Assembly: GCF_030530945.1 (NCBI RefSeq)
Contig: NZ_JAUMTZ010000008.1
Location: 1 to 61,530 of the forward strand
DNA from: Kocuria sp.
GTDB taxonomy: Bacteria; Actinomycetota; Actinomycetes; Actinomycetales; Micrococcaceae
Reading direction: 5' to 3'
Length of the DNA: 61,530 bases
In this document: positions 40,873 through 50,171 of the stretch, piece by piece
Position numbering within the stretch: the stretch's first letter is position 1
Layout of the letters: every line of letters starts with the position of its first letter
Notes under the pieces: model-generated
Told to the model about the DNA's origin: nothing
Database searches by the model: none
What the model saw: only the letters and a program-made list of their open reading frames with translations
Made by a program: the position numbers and the translations under genes

Positions 40873-42024
40873 CTAGAACGCGGGCAGCTCGGAATCGTCC
40901 GACTGCGGTGAGAATGCCGCGTCCGGATCGATCTCACCGGTCTGGGCGTCGAGACCCTGGGGATCCTGCGAGGCCTGGTCCGGGTCCTCGGTGATCCCGA
41001 GCTTCACCAGGATCTTGCGCTCGATCTCCTGCGCCAGCTCCGGGTTGTCCTTGAGGAAGCGCCGGGAGTTCTCCTTGCCCTGCCCCAGCTGGTCCCCCTC
41101 GTAGGTGAACCAGGCACCCGACTTCTTGACGATGCCGTGCTCCACGCCCATGTCGATGAGCCCGCCCTCGATGGAGATGCCCTGGCCGTAGAGGATGTCG
41201 AACTCGGCCTGCTTGAAGGGCGGGGCCATCTTGTTCTTCACGATCTTGGCGCGGGTGCGGTTGCCCACGGGGTTCGCGCCGTCCTTGAGGGTCTCGATGC
41301 GGCGGACGTCCACACGGACCGAGGCGTAGAACTTCAGCGCCTTGCCACCGGTGGTGGTTTCCGGGGAACCGAAGAACACGCCGATCTTCTCGCGCAGCTG
41401 GTTGATGAAGATGGCGGTGGTGTTGGTGTGGGAGAGCCGCCCGGTGATCTTGCGCAGCGCCTGCGACATCAGGCGGGCCTGCAGACCCACGTGGCTGTCG
41501 CCCATCTCCCCCTCGATCTCCGCCTTGGGCACGAGTGCGGCCACCGAGTCGATCACGATGATGTCGATGGACCCGGAGCCCACCAGCATGTCCATGATCT
41601 CCAGGGCCTGCTCACCGGTGTCCGGCTGCGAGACCAGGAGGTTGTCGGTGTCCACGCCCAGCTTCTCGGCGTAGGCGGGATCCAGCGCGTGCTCGGCGTC
41701 GATGAAGGCGGCGATCCCACCGGCCTTCTGAACGCTGGCGACGGCGTGCAGGGCCACGGTGGTCTTGCCCGAGGACTCCGGGCCGTAGATCTCCACCACG
41801 CGTCCGCGGGGGAAGCCGCCGATGCCCAGGGCCACGTCCAGCGCGATGGACCCGGTGGGGATGGTCTCGATCTTGGAGGCAGGGCGGTCGCCCAGCCGCA
41901 TGACCGAGCCCTTGCCGTAGTTCTTGTCGATCTGGGAGAGCACCGTGTCGAGTGCCTTCTGACGATCGGAGCCCGCCACCTGAGAGGGCGCGGGAGCGGA
42001 TGCGCCCTTGGACTTGGCTGCCAT
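40873..42024 (-). CDS. recA: Recombinase RecA
   Basis: 383-aa recombinase and co-protease for LexA cleavage. Walker A is GPESSGKT at 81-88. The L1/L2 regions include MSQALRKI and GGKALKFYASVR. The C-terminal tail is acidic (DPDAAFSPQSDDSELPAF). An N-terminal extension of about 15 residues precedes the usual start region. ATG at 42024 is preceded by a 120-base leader and an SOS box at 42147-42162. Confidence 0.98.
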   Translation of the reverse strand: MAAKSKGASAPAPSQVAGSDRQKALDTVLSQIDKNYGKGSVMRLGDRPASKIETIPTGSIALDVALGIGGFPRGRVVEIYGPESSGKTTVALHAVASVQKAGGIAAFIDAEHALDPAYAEKLGVDTDNLLVSQPDTGEQALEIMDMLVGSGSIDIIVIDSVAALVPKAEIEGEMGDSHVGLQARLMSQALRKITGRLSHTNTTAIFINQLREKIGVFFGSPETTTGGKALKFYASVRVDVRRIETLKDGANPVGNRTRAKIVKNKMAPPFKQAEFDILYGQGISIEGGLIDMGVEHGIVKKSGAWFTYEGDQLGQGKENSRRFLKDNPELAQEIERKILVKLGITEDPDQASQDPQGLDAQTGEIDPDAAFSPQSDDSELPAF

Positions 42025-42146
42025 GATTCACCTCGGATCTCGGGGGCCCGGGTCACGGGCCAGTCGTTGTCGTCGCGGTCCACGGTATCCAGGGGGTCCG
42101 ACACCCATAAGGGATGGCCCGACCTGTGGAGTGCGCGTGACGCCCT

Positions 42147-42162
42147 TCGAATATACCTTCGA
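42147..42162. promoter_or_regulatory. LexA (SOS) box upstream of recA
   Basis: TCGAATATACCTTCGA is a near-palindrome matching TCGAACnnnnGTTCGA in both outer arms with two inner mismatches. On the minus strand it contains TATATT, a candidate recA -10 element, so LexA binding would block the promoter. Confidence 0.7.
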
Positions 42163-42257
42163 ACCGGCCCCGGCGCATCCGGCTCGTGCACCCGGCCCGG
42201 AGCACCCCTGAACAGGGTGGGAACGGCCCGGGGAGCTCGGGCGTCGGAGGGTGCCCC

Positions 42258-42479
42258 TCAGGGGCGCGGCGGCTGGTCCGGCCCCCACCACCGCGACTCC
42301 GGGACCTCCTGGGCGCGGCACACGGCGAACCACACGGCCCTGGGGTCCACCCCCGCCTCGAGTGCCTCCAGGGCAGTGCGGTCACCGACCTCGGTGAGCA
42401 CGAGATCCCCGGCCAGCACCCGGCAGTAGCCGGTTCCGAACTCGTGGGCCATCAGCTCCCAGAACGCGCTGACTCGCAT
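42258..42479 (-). CDS. DUF3046 protein
   Basis: 73-aa protein beginning MRVSAFWELMAHEFGTGYC and containing LTEVGDRTALEALEAGVDPRAVW split over two helices: the complete DUF3046 domain, conserved in actinobacteria directly upstream of recA. Function unknown. ATG at 42479 has GAGGAG 9 bases upstream; ATG at 42485 is 3 bases from it and less likely. Longer upstream extension is not supported. Confidence 0.88.
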   Translation of the reverse strand: MRVSAFWELMAHEFGTGYCRVLAGDLVLTEVGDRTALEALEAGVDPRAVWFAVCRAQEVPESRWWGPDQPPRP

Positions 42480-42799
42480 GGGCATCGTCTCCTCGGGGCA
42501 CGGAAGGTGGGCGGTGGTTCGGGCCTCTTGCGGGGTGCGGCACGGAACCAGGGACACGCAAGCAGGAGCGCGGCAGCAACGGCACCGCACGGCGTGAGCC
42601 GCACAGTGGCATGGACTGCCACGGTCGGCACGGCGCACCGCAGCCGTGCAGTGCGACCGAGCCGGGCAGTGCTACGGACCCGCCCAGAGGACGGGTCCGC
42701 TCGTGGGGTGCCAGGGGCACGTGCGGTGGACTGCTGGTCCACCACCCGGCAGGCCCTGGTGTGAGCCCGCCGGCCAGCCCCAGGATTCGGCTCAGGCGC
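42480..42799. other. 320-base intergenic region with several short hairpins
   Basis: No convincing gene. It contains the DUF3046 ribosome binding site and three short inverted repeats: 42606-42622 (GTGGCA/TGCCAC), 42675-42699 (CGGACCCG/CGGGTCCG) and 42725-42743 (GGTGGAC/GTCCACC). The second and third may end clgR transcription. GCAGTG-type words recur between them. A small RNA cannot be excluded. Confidence 0.4.
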
Positions 42800-43171
42800 T
42801 CAGCGCGCCCCGGCGGAGGTGCCGCCTCGCAGCTGACGCACCTCGCGGGTGAACTCCTCGGTCAGCTCGGAGGGAACGGTGTCGGGGATGAAGTTGCCCT
42901 CCGCGTACGCGAGCCGGTCCGCGACCTCGCGCAGCATCTGGGACATGGGGACCTCCAGGGCGGCGCAGATGGACGCCAGCAGCTCGCTGGACGCCTCCTT
43001 CTGGCCCCGCTCCACCTCGCTCAGGTAGCCCAGGGAGACACGCGCGCTGTGGGAGACCTCCCGCAGGGTGCGTCCCTGGCGCTGCCGGACGCTGCGCAGC
43101 ACCTCCCCGATCTCCTGGCGCAGGACGCCCACCTTGGGTTCGTGGGTCTCCGCGGTGACGTCATCTGCCAT
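42800..43171 (-). CDS. clgR: ClgR-type helix-turn-helix regulator
   Basis: XRE-type helix-turn-helix near the N-terminus (LRSVRQRQGRTLREVSHSA, then SLGYLSEVERG) and a short C-terminal helical region, as in ClgR, activator of Clp protease genes and other stress genes in actinobacteria. ATG at 43171 (protein MADDVT) has GAAGGA 8 bases upstream. An in-frame ATG at 43225 would add 18 residues and has GAGGAG 12 bases upstream; it is possible. Position between cinA and recA is the conserved actinobacterial location. Confidence 0.85.
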   Translation of the reverse strand: MADDVTAETHEPKVGVLRQEIGEVLRSVRQRQGRTLREVSHSARVSLGYLSEVERGQKEASSELLASICAALEVPMSQMLREVADRLAYAEGNFIPDTVPSELTEEFTREVRQLRGGTSAGAR

Positions 43172-43376
43172 ACCCACGTCCTTCCAACGGACGACACCAT
43201 TGACGGACACGGGTTGCTTCGTCATGTGAATTGCCTACTCCTCGTATCAACGAACGGGGCTCGGCACGCTGTGGTCAGCGCGACGATCTCGCAGTTCCTG
43301 AGCCGTTGCAGCTCAAGTTCTGTCTGTCATAACGTGCTTGCAGTTTCAATTGTTCCCGCTCACGGGGTGAATTGCA

Positions 43377-43910
43377 CTAGGCGTGCCCTGGGAATGGCAT
43401 TTGAGTCGCCAGTGTGTCGAGGGCCCGGCGCACGGTGAGCTGCCGGATCCGGGCGCGGTCCCCGTTCAGCTGCAGGCGCTCCACGTGCTCGCAACCGGGA
43501 CCGCTCACCCCGATGAAGACGGTGCCCACGGCGTGGCCGTCGTGGGGCTCGGGTCCCGCCACACCGGTGGTCGAGACGGCCCAGTCCACGCCGAGCGCGG
43601 CACGGGCGCCGCGCGCCATGGCGAGGGCGACGTCCGGGTCCACGGCCCCACGCTCCGCCAGCAGTTCGCGGGGCACGCCCAGCACGCGCTCCTTGACGGC
43701 GTGGGAGTAGCTGACCACGCTCCCCTCGAAGCACGCCGAGGCACCCGGGACCGTCACGATCTCGGATGCCACTGCACCGCCGGTGAGCGACTCCGCGGTT
43801 CCCAGTGTGACTCCCCGGTGCGCGGCGCGCCGTACGAGCGAGGCGGCGTCGTGCTCGGAGCGGCGCTCGGCGGCGTCGCCGGCCGGGGTGGGTCCGGGCG
43901 ACGCCGTCAC
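43377..43910 (-). CDS. cinA: CinA C-terminal-type protein (nicotinamide-nucleotide amidase)
   Basis: 177 aa, containing only the C-terminal amidohydrolase domain of CinA (PncC), which recycles NMN. Core motifs are TLGTAESLTGGAVAS, GSVVSYSHAVKERVLGV and STTGVAGPEPHDGHAVGTVFIG, split by variable loops. The N-terminal MoCF domain of full CinA is absent, as is usual in actinobacteria. GTG at 43910 overlaps the pgsA stop codon (GTGA). In the competence-related name only; no competence genes are near. Confidence 0.92.
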   Translation of the reverse strand: MTASPGPTPAGDAAERRSEHDAASLVRRAAHRGVTLGTAESLTGGAVASEIVTVPGASACFEGSVVSYSHAVKERVLGVPRELLAERGAVDPDVALAMARGARAALGVDWAVSTTGVAGPEPHDGHAVGTVFIGVSGPGCEHVERLQLNGDRARIRQLTVRRALDTLATQMPFPGHA

Positions 43911-44539
43911 ACCGCCCTCCCACCCAGGGCGCGGCGGCGCAGCTGCACGGCCTTGACCACGTAGTCGACGCCCGTGACCACCGTGGCGATGAGGGCCAGG
44001 GCGGTGAGCAGCCACGCGAACCACAGCCACCACTGGCCCACCAGGGGGGCGAGAGGCAGCAGGAGGGCGATCAGCGCGGCGGTCTGGAGCACGGTCTTGG
44101 TCTTGCCACCCTTCGAGGCGGCCATCACGCCGTAGCGGATGACCACGAAGCGCATCACGGTGATGCCCCACTCGCGCACCAGGATCACGATGGTGACCCA
44201 CCACCACAGCTCCCCCAGCACGGAGAGCACCACGAAGGCGGCACCGGTGAGCAGCTTGTCCGCAATGGGATCCGCGATCTTGCCGAAGCTCGTGATGAGG
44301 TTTCGCGCACGGGCGATGTCCCCGTCCAGCTTGTCCGTGAGCATGGCGAGGCCGAAGGTGACCACCGCCGCCCACCGCATGCCCGGTGACTCCTGGCCCA
44401 GCGGACCGCCGGCCACCAGGAACCACACGAAGAACGGCACCATCACGATGCGCAGCGCCGTGAGGGCGTTCGGCAGGTTCCAGTTCGAGCCGTTCGGGGC
44501 CGGCTCCCGCGGTGCTGTGGTGGTCTCGGGTGAGCTCAT
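43907..44539 (-). CDS. pgsA: CDP-diacylglycerol–glycerol-3-phosphate 3-phosphatidyltransferase
   Basis: Membrane enzyme (about 210 aa, four to six helices) making phosphatidylglycerol phosphate. The CDP-alcohol phosphotransferase motif is complete: Asp69, Asp72-Gly73, Ala76-Arg77, Gly86, Asp90, Asp94. ATG at 44539 overlaps the ftsK stop codon (ATGA). A polar N-terminal 20 residues precede the first helix. Close relatives (phosphatidylinositol or cardiolipin synthases) share the motif; position between ftsK and cinA supports pgsA. Confidence 0.93.
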   Translation of the reverse strand: MSSPETTTAPREPAPNGSNWNLPNALTALRIVMVPFFVWFLVAGGPLGQESPGMRWAAVVTFGLAMLTDKLDGDIARARNLITSFGKIADPIADKLLTGAAFVVLSVLGELWWWVTIVILVREWGITVMRFVVIRYGVMAASKGGKTKTVLQTAALIALLLPLAPLVGQWWLWFAWLLTALALIATVVTGVDYVVKAVQLRRRALGGRAV

Positions 44540-47439
44540 CGTCCAGTCAACTCCCATGCGTCTTCGGACTCGTCGGAACCGTCGTGGTAGTCGTGGGCCA
44601 CGTCCGCGAGGGACGCCTCCACGGGGTCCGCGCCGTAGTCCACGGAACCGCCCGCGGGCGCGGGGTGCGCCCCGGTGGAGGGGGCCGGAGGAGCGGGCGG
44701 CTCCTCCCCGCGGATCAGCGCCAGGGTGGCGGCGAGGTCGTCGGGCTTGACCAGCACGTCGCGCGCCTTGGAGCCCTCCGAGGCGGCCACCACGCCGCGG
44801 GACTCGAGCAGGTCCATCAGCCGGCCCGCCTTGGCGAAGCCCACCCGCAGCTTGCGCTGGAGCATGGACGTGGAGCCGAACTGCGAGGTGATGATGAGCT
44901 CCGCGGCCTGCAGCAGGACGTCGAGGTCGTCCCCGATGTCCTCGTCGATGGTCTTCTGGGGGGCATCCTGGACCACGTCCTCGCGGTAGTGCACCGCCAT
45001 CTGGGACTTCACGTGCTCCACGACCTTGTGGATCTCCGACTCGGAGACCCACGCGCCCTGCACGCGCATGGGCTTGGAGGCGCCCATGGGCAGGAAGAGG
45101 GCGTCGCCCTGTCCGATGAGCTTCTCCGCGCCGGCCTGGTCCAGGACCACCCGCGAGTCCGTGACGGAGGAGGTGGCGAACGCCATGCGGGAGGGCACGT
45201 TGGCCTTGATCAGTCCCGTCACCACGTCCACGGACGGCCGCTGGGTGGCGAGCACCAGGTGGATGCCTGCCGCACGCGCCAGCTGGGTGATGCGCACGAT
45301 GGCGTCCTCCACGTCCCGGGGCGCCACCATCATGAGGTCCGCGAGCTCGTCCACGATCACCAGCAGGTACGGGTACGGGCGGATGGTGCGCTTGGAGCCC
45401 GGTTCGGGCTGCACCTTGCCGTTGCGCACCGCCTTGTTGAAGTCGTCGATGTGCTTGTAGCCGAAGTGCGAGAGGTCGTCGTAGCGCGCGTCCATCTCCC
45501 GCACCACCCACTGCAGGGCCTCGGCCGCCTTCTTGGGGTTCGTGATGATCGGGGTGATCAGGTGCGGCACGCCCTCGTACGCGGTGAGCTCCACGCGTTT
45601 GGGGTCCACCATCACCAGGCGCACCTCGTCCGGCGTGGAGCGCATGAGGATGGAGACGATCATGGAGTTCACGAACGAGGACTTGCCTGCGCCCGTGGCG
45701 CCGGCCACGAGCATGTGGGGCATCTTGGCGAGGTTGGCCAGCACGAAGCCGCCCTCCACGTCCTTGCCCACCCCCATGACCATCGGGTGCTCGGAGGCGC
45801 GCGCCTTCTGCGAGCGCAGCACGTCGCCGAGCGCCACGGTCTCGCGGTCGGAGTTGGGGATCTCGATGCCGATCGCGGACTTGCCCGGGATGGGCGAGAG
45901 GATGCGGACGTCCGCGGAGGCCACGGCGTAGGCGATGTTCTTGGACAGCGCCGTGACGCGCTCCACCTTGGTCCCGGAGCCCAGTTCGATCTCGTACCGG
46001 GTGACCGTGGGGCCGCGGGAGAAGCCCGTGACCTCGGCGTCCACCTTGAACTGGTCCAGCACGCTGGTGAGAGCGGCCACCACCTGGTCGTTCGCCTCGG
46101 AGCGCTCCTTCGCGGGCGGTCCCTGCACGAGGTCCGCGGCGGGCGGGAGGGTGTAGGCGACGTCGCCCTGCAGCTTCAGCTGCTCCGAGCGGGCCGGGAT
46201 GGGAGTGCTCGGGGTGTGCGTGCGCGTGGGGGCAGCCTCCGCCGTGACGTCCAGGGCGGGGGCGTCCGACGCCGCGGCCGTGTCCGCCGCGGGGGCGATC
46301 CCCTGGTCCTCGCGCAGCTTCTGTGCCTCCTGCTGGGACCTGGTGGGTCGCTTCTGGCCGGGCCGGGGCCCGGGGTCCGCGCGGGGGATGTCCTCGGTGA
46401 CCTGCACCTCTGCGGCCGCCGAGCGTGCGGCGGAGGAGCCTGCGCCCCGCTCGGAACGCGGGGTGTGGGAGCCCACGTCGAACACGCCAGACGACGCCGC
46501 CCCGCGCGCCTCCCGCCGGTTGGCCTCGTCCACCACGGCGCGCTCGAAGGCCTCGTCGCCGTCGTAGCGGTCGAGGTCCTGGCGCTGCTTCCGGCGCTCC
46601 GCCTTGCCGGCGCGCTTGGCGTTCTTGGGGACGACGGGGTCGAGGTAGGAGCGGTCGTGCTCGGGGGCCGAGAGGTCGGCTCCGCGCGGCTCCGTCTGCC
46701 CCGTGAGGCGACGGTAGAGCTCACCCAGGCGCGGCCCGATCTCCCCCACGGGCGTGGCCGTCATGACGAGCAGGGCCAGCACGGCGAGGAGGGCGAAGAC
46801 CACCAGTGCGCCCCACCGGGTGATGAGCGCGGACAGGGGATCCGCGGCGAGGAAGCCCACGAAGCCGCCGGCACGCCAGACGGCCTCGAAGCCCTCGCCC
46901 AGACCGGGTGCGCCGCCGAGGACGTGGGCCGCGCCGGAGCCCGCCACGGTGAGGGCGAGCAGTCCGATGGCCACGCGGTTGTTCGCCTGCGTGGGTTCGG
47001 GGTGGCGGAAGACCCGCACGGCGAAGCAGAAGCAGAAGATGGGCAGCACGAGCGCCATGAAGCCGAACGTGCCACCGGCCACCGCGTGCACCCAGGAGGC
47101 GGGGACGGCCACGGGGGCGAAGCCCGCTCCGCGCAGGTTCCACCACTCCACTGCGGCGAGCACCACCGCAAGGACGAGCCACACCAGGGCCCCGCCGTCG
47201 CGACGCTCCTCGGGGGCGATGTCCGTGCGGACGGTGCCCACCCGGCGAACGGCGGCTCCCACCACGTGCCCGGCCCCCGACCACGCGCGGACCACGCCCT
47301 GCAGCGCGGTGGTGCCGGCGGAGGGCCCGGTGGAGGTGGAGCGTGCGGGGGTCTTCGTGCCGTTGCGGGGGGCGCGCGCCGTGGTCTTGGACCGGGATGT
47401 GGTCTTCGACGAGCGCGCGGGGGAGGTTCGTGGAGCCAT
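44536..47439 (-). CDS. ftsK: DNA translocase FtsK/SpoIIIE
   Basis: 967-aa septal DNA pump. A basic N-terminus (1-80) precedes about four membrane helices (85-270), a long Ala/Pro/acidic linker (270-440), the alpha-beta motor with Walker A AGATGAGKSSF and Walker B LLVIVDELADLMM, and a C-terminal gamma winged helix that reads KOPS-like sites (TSQFGSTSMLQRKLRVG near 860). ATG at 47439 has GGAG 2 bases upstream only. The C-terminal 55 residues after the gamma domain are acidic and unusual compared with B. subtilis SpoIIIE. Confidence 0.95.
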   Translation of the reverse strand: MAPRTSPARSSKTTSRSKTTARAPRNGTKTPARSTSTGPSAGTTALQGVVRAWSGAGHVVGAAVRRVGTVRTDIAPEERRDGGALVWLVLAVVLAAVEWWNLRGAGFAPVAVPASWVHAVAGGTFGFMALVLPIFCFCFAVRVFRHPEPTQANNRVAIGLLALTVAGSGAAHVLGGAPGLGEGFEAVWRAGGFVGFLAADPLSALITRWGALVVFALLAVLALLVMTATPVGEIGPRLGELYRRLTGQTEPRGADLSAPEHDRSYLDPVVPKNAKRAGKAERRKQRQDLDRYDGDEAFERAVVDEANRREARGAASSGVFDVGSHTPRSERGAGSSAARSAAAEVQVTEDIPRADPGPRPGQKRPTRSQQEAQKLREDQGIAPAADTAAASDAPALDVTAEAAPTRTHTPSTPIPARSEQLKLQGDVAYTLPPAADLVQGPPAKERSEANDQVVAALTSVLDQFKVDAEVTGFSRGPTVTRYEIELGSGTKVERVTALSKNIAYAVASADVRILSPIPGKSAIGIEIPNSDRETVALGDVLRSQKARASEHPMVMGVGKDVEGGFVLANLAKMPHMLVAGATGAGKSSFVNSMIVSILMRSTPDEVRLVMVDPKRVELTAYEGVPHLITPIITNPKKAAEALQWVVREMDARYDDLSHFGYKHIDDFNKAVRNGKVQPEPGSKRTIRPYPYLLVIVDELADLMMVAPRDVEDAIVRITQLARAAGIHLVLATQRPSVDVVTGLIKANVPSRMAFATSSVTDSRVVLDQAGAEKLIGQGDALFLPMGASKPMRVQGAWVSESEIHKVVEHVKSQMAVHYREDVVQDAPQKTIDEDIGDDLDVLLQAAELIITSQFGSTSMLQRKLRVGFAKAGRLMDLLESRGVVAASEGSKARDVLVKPDDLAATLALIRGEEPPAPPAPSTGAHPAPAGGSVDYGADPVEASLADVAHDYHDGSDESEDAWELTGR

Positions 47440-47458
47440 TGCTCCAGGGTACCCGGAC

Positions 47459-47502
47459 GTGCATCGGCCCGTCCGGAACGGGTTCCGGACGGGCCGATGC
47501 AC
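47459..47502 (-). terminator. 21-bp perfect hairpin between rnj and ftsK
   Basis: A 21-base arm (47459-47479) is exactly complementary to 47482-47502, leaving a 2-base gap, so the stem is effectively 20 bp with a small loop. It begins 13 bases after the rnj stop codon on the minus strand and ends 20 bases before the ftsK start. No U-tract. Probably the rnj terminator; also possibly an RNase III-type processing site. Confidence 0.75.
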
Positions 47503-47515
47503 GGTGTGCGGGGGC

Positions 47516-49210
47516 TCAGGCCTCCACGACCACCGGGACGATCATGGGCTTGCGCCGCAGCTTGCGGGCCACCCAGGAGCCCACCGTGCGGCGCACGATC
47601 TGCTGCAGCTGGTGGGAGTTGTGGTTCTTGCCGCTCTCCCCCAGCGCCTCCTCGAGCGCGGCCGCGATCTTCGGACGGATCTCGTTGAAGACCTTGTCCT
47701 CCTCCGCCACGCCACGGGCGTGGATGTCCGGACCGGAGACGATCTTGCCGGTGTCCCGGTTGACCACGGTGACCACGGAGATGAAGCCCTCCTCGCCCAG
47801 GGTCATGCGGTCCTTGAGGTCCGCGTCCGTGATCTCGCCCACGGAGGAGCCGTCCACGTAGATGAACCCGCACTCCACCTGGCCCACGATGCGGACCTTG
47901 CCGGCGTGCATGTCCACCACGGTGCCGTTCTCCGCGAGGATCACGTGGTCCTCGGGAACACCGGTCTCGCGGGCGAGCTCGCCGTTGGCGATCAGGTGGC
48001 GGATCTCGCCGTGGACCGGCATCACGTACTCGGGCTCCACGATGTTGTAGCAGTACAGCAGCTCACCGGCGCCTGCGTGGCCCGAGACGTGGACCTTCGC
48101 GTTGCCCTTGTGCACCACGTGGGCGCCCAGGCGCATGAGCCCGTTGATCACGCGGAACACTGAGTTCTCGTTGCCCGGGATCAGGGAGGACGCGAGGATC
48201 ACGGTGTCCCCCGCGTTGACCTGGACCTTGTGGTCCCCGTTGGCCATGCGGGACAGCGCGGCCATCGGCTCGCCCTGGGACCCGGTGCACATGATCACGA
48301 GCTTGTCGTCCGGGTAGTCCCCGACCTTCTTCTGGTCCACCAGCACGTTCGGCGGGACGTCCAGGTACCCGAGCTTCTCCGCGATCGTCATGTTGCGGAT
48401 CATGGAGCGGCCCATGAGGACCACCTTGCGCCCGTTGGCCACGGCGGCGTCGAGCACCTGCTGCACGCGGTGCACGTGCGAGGAGAACGACGCCACGATC
48501 ACACGCTGCTTGGCGCGGGAGACCACGTCCGTGAGCACGGGGCCGATGGCCTTCTCCGAGGCGATGAACCCCGGGACCTCGGCGTTGGTGGAGTCCGTGA
48601 GGAACAGGTCCACGCCCTCCTCGCCGAGGCGGGCGAAGTGGCGCAGGTCCGTGATGCGCCCGTCCAGGGGCAGCTGGTCCATCTTGAAGTCGCCGGTGTG
48701 CAGCACGGTGCCGGCCTTGGTCCGCAGGAACACGGCCAGGGCGTCCGGGATGGAGTGGTTCACGGCCACGAACTCGCACTCGAACTCGCCGAGCTTCTCC
48801 ACCTGACCCTCGCGCACGGCCATGGTGAACGGCTTGATGCGGTGCTCCTGGAGCTTGGCCTCGATCAGGGCCAGGGTGAGCTGCGAGCCGATGATGGGGA
48901 TGTCCGGGCGGCGCTTGAGCAGGTACGGCACCGCGCCGATGTGGTCCTCGTGGCCGTGGGTGAGCACGATGGCCACGATGTCGTCCAGGCGGTCCCGGAT
49001 GTTGTTGATGTCCGGCAGGATCAGGTCCACACCGGGCTGCGTCTCCTCGGGGAAGAGCACACCGCAGTCCACCACGAGCAGCTGCCCGTTGATCTCGAAC
49101 ACGGTCATGTTCCGTCCGACCTCACCCAGCCCGCCCAGGGGCGTGACGCGGAGGGTGTCCTTCGCGAGTGCCGGCGGCTTGGCGAGGTCGGTGGTGTTCC
49201 ACTGGGTCAT
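47516..49210 (-). CDS. rnj: Ribonuclease J
   Basis: 564-aa metallo-beta-lactamase/beta-CASP RNase with 5'-3' exonuclease and endonuclease activity in mRNA decay and rRNA maturation. The zinc motif HGHEDH is at residues 85-90 and further metal ligands follow. The beta-CASP region contains FSSHVHRVQQV and SGHAGAGELL. ATG at 49210 has AAGGGG 4 bases upstream, 16 bases after dapA. Next to pnp and rpsO it is part of an RNA-processing neighbourhood. Confidence 0.96.
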   Translation of the reverse strand: MTQWNTTDLAKPPALAKDTLRVTPLGGLGEVGRNMTVFEINGQLLVVDCGVLFPEETQPGVDLILPDINNIRDRLDDIVAIVLTHGHEDHIGAVPYLLKRRPDIPIIGSQLTLALIEAKLQEHRIKPFTMAVREGQVEKLGEFECEFVAVNHSIPDALAVFLRTKAGTVLHTGDFKMDQLPLDGRITDLRHFARLGEEGVDLFLTDSTNAEVPGFIASEKAIGPVLTDVVSRAKQRVIVASFSSHVHRVQQVLDAAVANGRKVVLMGRSMIRNMTIAEKLGYLDVPPNVLVDQKKVGDYPDDKLVIMCTGSQGEPMAALSRMANGDHKVQVNAGDTVILASSLIPGNENSVFRVINGLMRLGAHVVHKGNAKVHVSGHAGAGELLYCYNIVEPEYVMPVHGEIRHLIANGELARETGVPEDHVILAENGTVVDMHAGKVRIVGQVECGFIYVDGSSVGEITDADLKDRMTLGEEGFISVVTVVNRDTGKIVSGPDIHARGVAEEDKVFNEIRPKIAAALEEALGESGKNHNSHQLQQIVRRTVGSWVARKLRRKPMIVPVVVEA

Positions 49211-49226
49211 GAGACCCCTTTCGTCT

Positions 49227-50162
49227 TTAGTTGATCAGAGTGTCCGCAACGACCGACGTGCTCAGATCCGCTCGGATCTGCTCCAGCTCGGCCTGCGTGG
49301 GTGTCACGTGCGGCAGGCGCACCGTGTTGTTCGGCAGGCGGTCCTGCCACTGAAGAATGGTCTTGGCGGCCACCGCACCGGGCACGCGCATCATGGTGGC
49401 GCGCACCACGGGCAGCAGCTCGGCGTTCAGCCGGCGCGCGGTCTCGAGGTCCGAGGCCAGGACGGCATCCACGAGCCGACGGTAGCGGGGGGTGTCCACG
49501 TGCGTGGTCACGCCCACCAGCCCGGCGGCGCCGAGCGCCATCCACGGAAGGGTGAGGGCGTCGTCGCCGGAGTAGAACAGCAGGTCGGTCTCCGCCATGA
49601 CGCGCGCCGCGGCCACGAAGTCCGCCTTGGCGTCCTTCACGGCCACGATGTTCGGGTGGGACGCGAGCGAGATCATGGTCTCCGGCTCGATCGGGATCCC
49701 CGAGCGCCCGGGGATGTCGTAGACCATCACGGGAGTGTCCACGGAGTCCGCGAGTGAGCGGAAGTGCGCCTCCACGCCCGCCTGGGTGGGCTTGTTGTAG
49801 TACGGGGTGACCACGAGCAGGCCGTCCATGCCGATCTTCTGGGCCTCGAGGCACAGGTACCGGGAGTGCTCGGTGTCGTTGGAGCCCGTGCCCGCCAGCA
49901 GGGGCACCCGGCCTCCCACGGCGTCCTTGACGGCCCGGAAGACGGAGAGGTTCTCCTCGTCCGTCATGGTGGAGTACTCGCCGGTGGTCCCGCACACCAC
50001 CAGGCCGTCGCAGCCGTCGTCCACGAGCTCCTCGGCCAGCCGACCGGTGGCCTCCAGGTCCACTGACCCGTCCTCGCGGAACACGGTGATCATGGCCGTC
50101 AGCAGGGTCCCGAACAGCGGGGCAGGGCGGTCCTTCGGCGCAGGGGTGCTCTCGAGTGTCAT
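49227..50162 (-). CDS. dapA: 4-hydroxy-tetrahydrodipicolinate synthase
   Basis: Condenses pyruvate with aspartate semialdehyde. TIM-barrel family with GTTGEYSTMT (substrate loop), the catalytic Tyr in MVYDIPGRSG and the Schiff-base Lys in IVAVKDAKAD. ATG at 50162 gives 311 aa; GTG at 50168 is also in frame and neither has a good binding site. It starts right after the TPR-like membrane protein gene (stop at 50172), so translation is probably coupled. Confidence 0.95.
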   Translation of the reverse strand: MTLESTPAPKDRPAPLFGTLLTAMITVFREDGSVDLEATGRLAEELVDDGCDGLVVCGTTGEYSTMTDEENLSVFRAVKDAVGGRVPLLAGTGSNDTEHSRYLCLEAQKIGMDGLLVVTPYYNKPTQAGVEAHFRSLADSVDTPVMVYDIPGRSGIPIEPETMISLASHPNIVAVKDAKADFVAAARVMAETDLLFYSGDDALTLPWMALGAAGLVGVTTHVDTPRYRRLVDAVLASDLETARRLNAELLPVVRATMMRVPGAVAAKTILQWQDRLPNNTVRLPHVTPTQAELEQIRADLSTSVVADTLIN

Positions 50163-50171
50163 GTCCACAGG

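Noticed and set aside
43226..43376. ClgR operator upstream of clgR (CGCT and AGCG words around 43268-43281)
   Set aside because: The spacing between half sites does not fit the published ClgR motif.
43377..43910. CinA as a truncated pseudogene
   Set aside because: The missing N-terminal domain is normal for actinobacterial CinA-like proteins; the remaining domain is complete and translationally coupled to pgsA.
44512..47688. Plus-strand open frame of over 1000 codons opposite ftsK
   Set aside because: Same reason: low-complexity translation, no motif, no binding site, fully antisense to ftsK.
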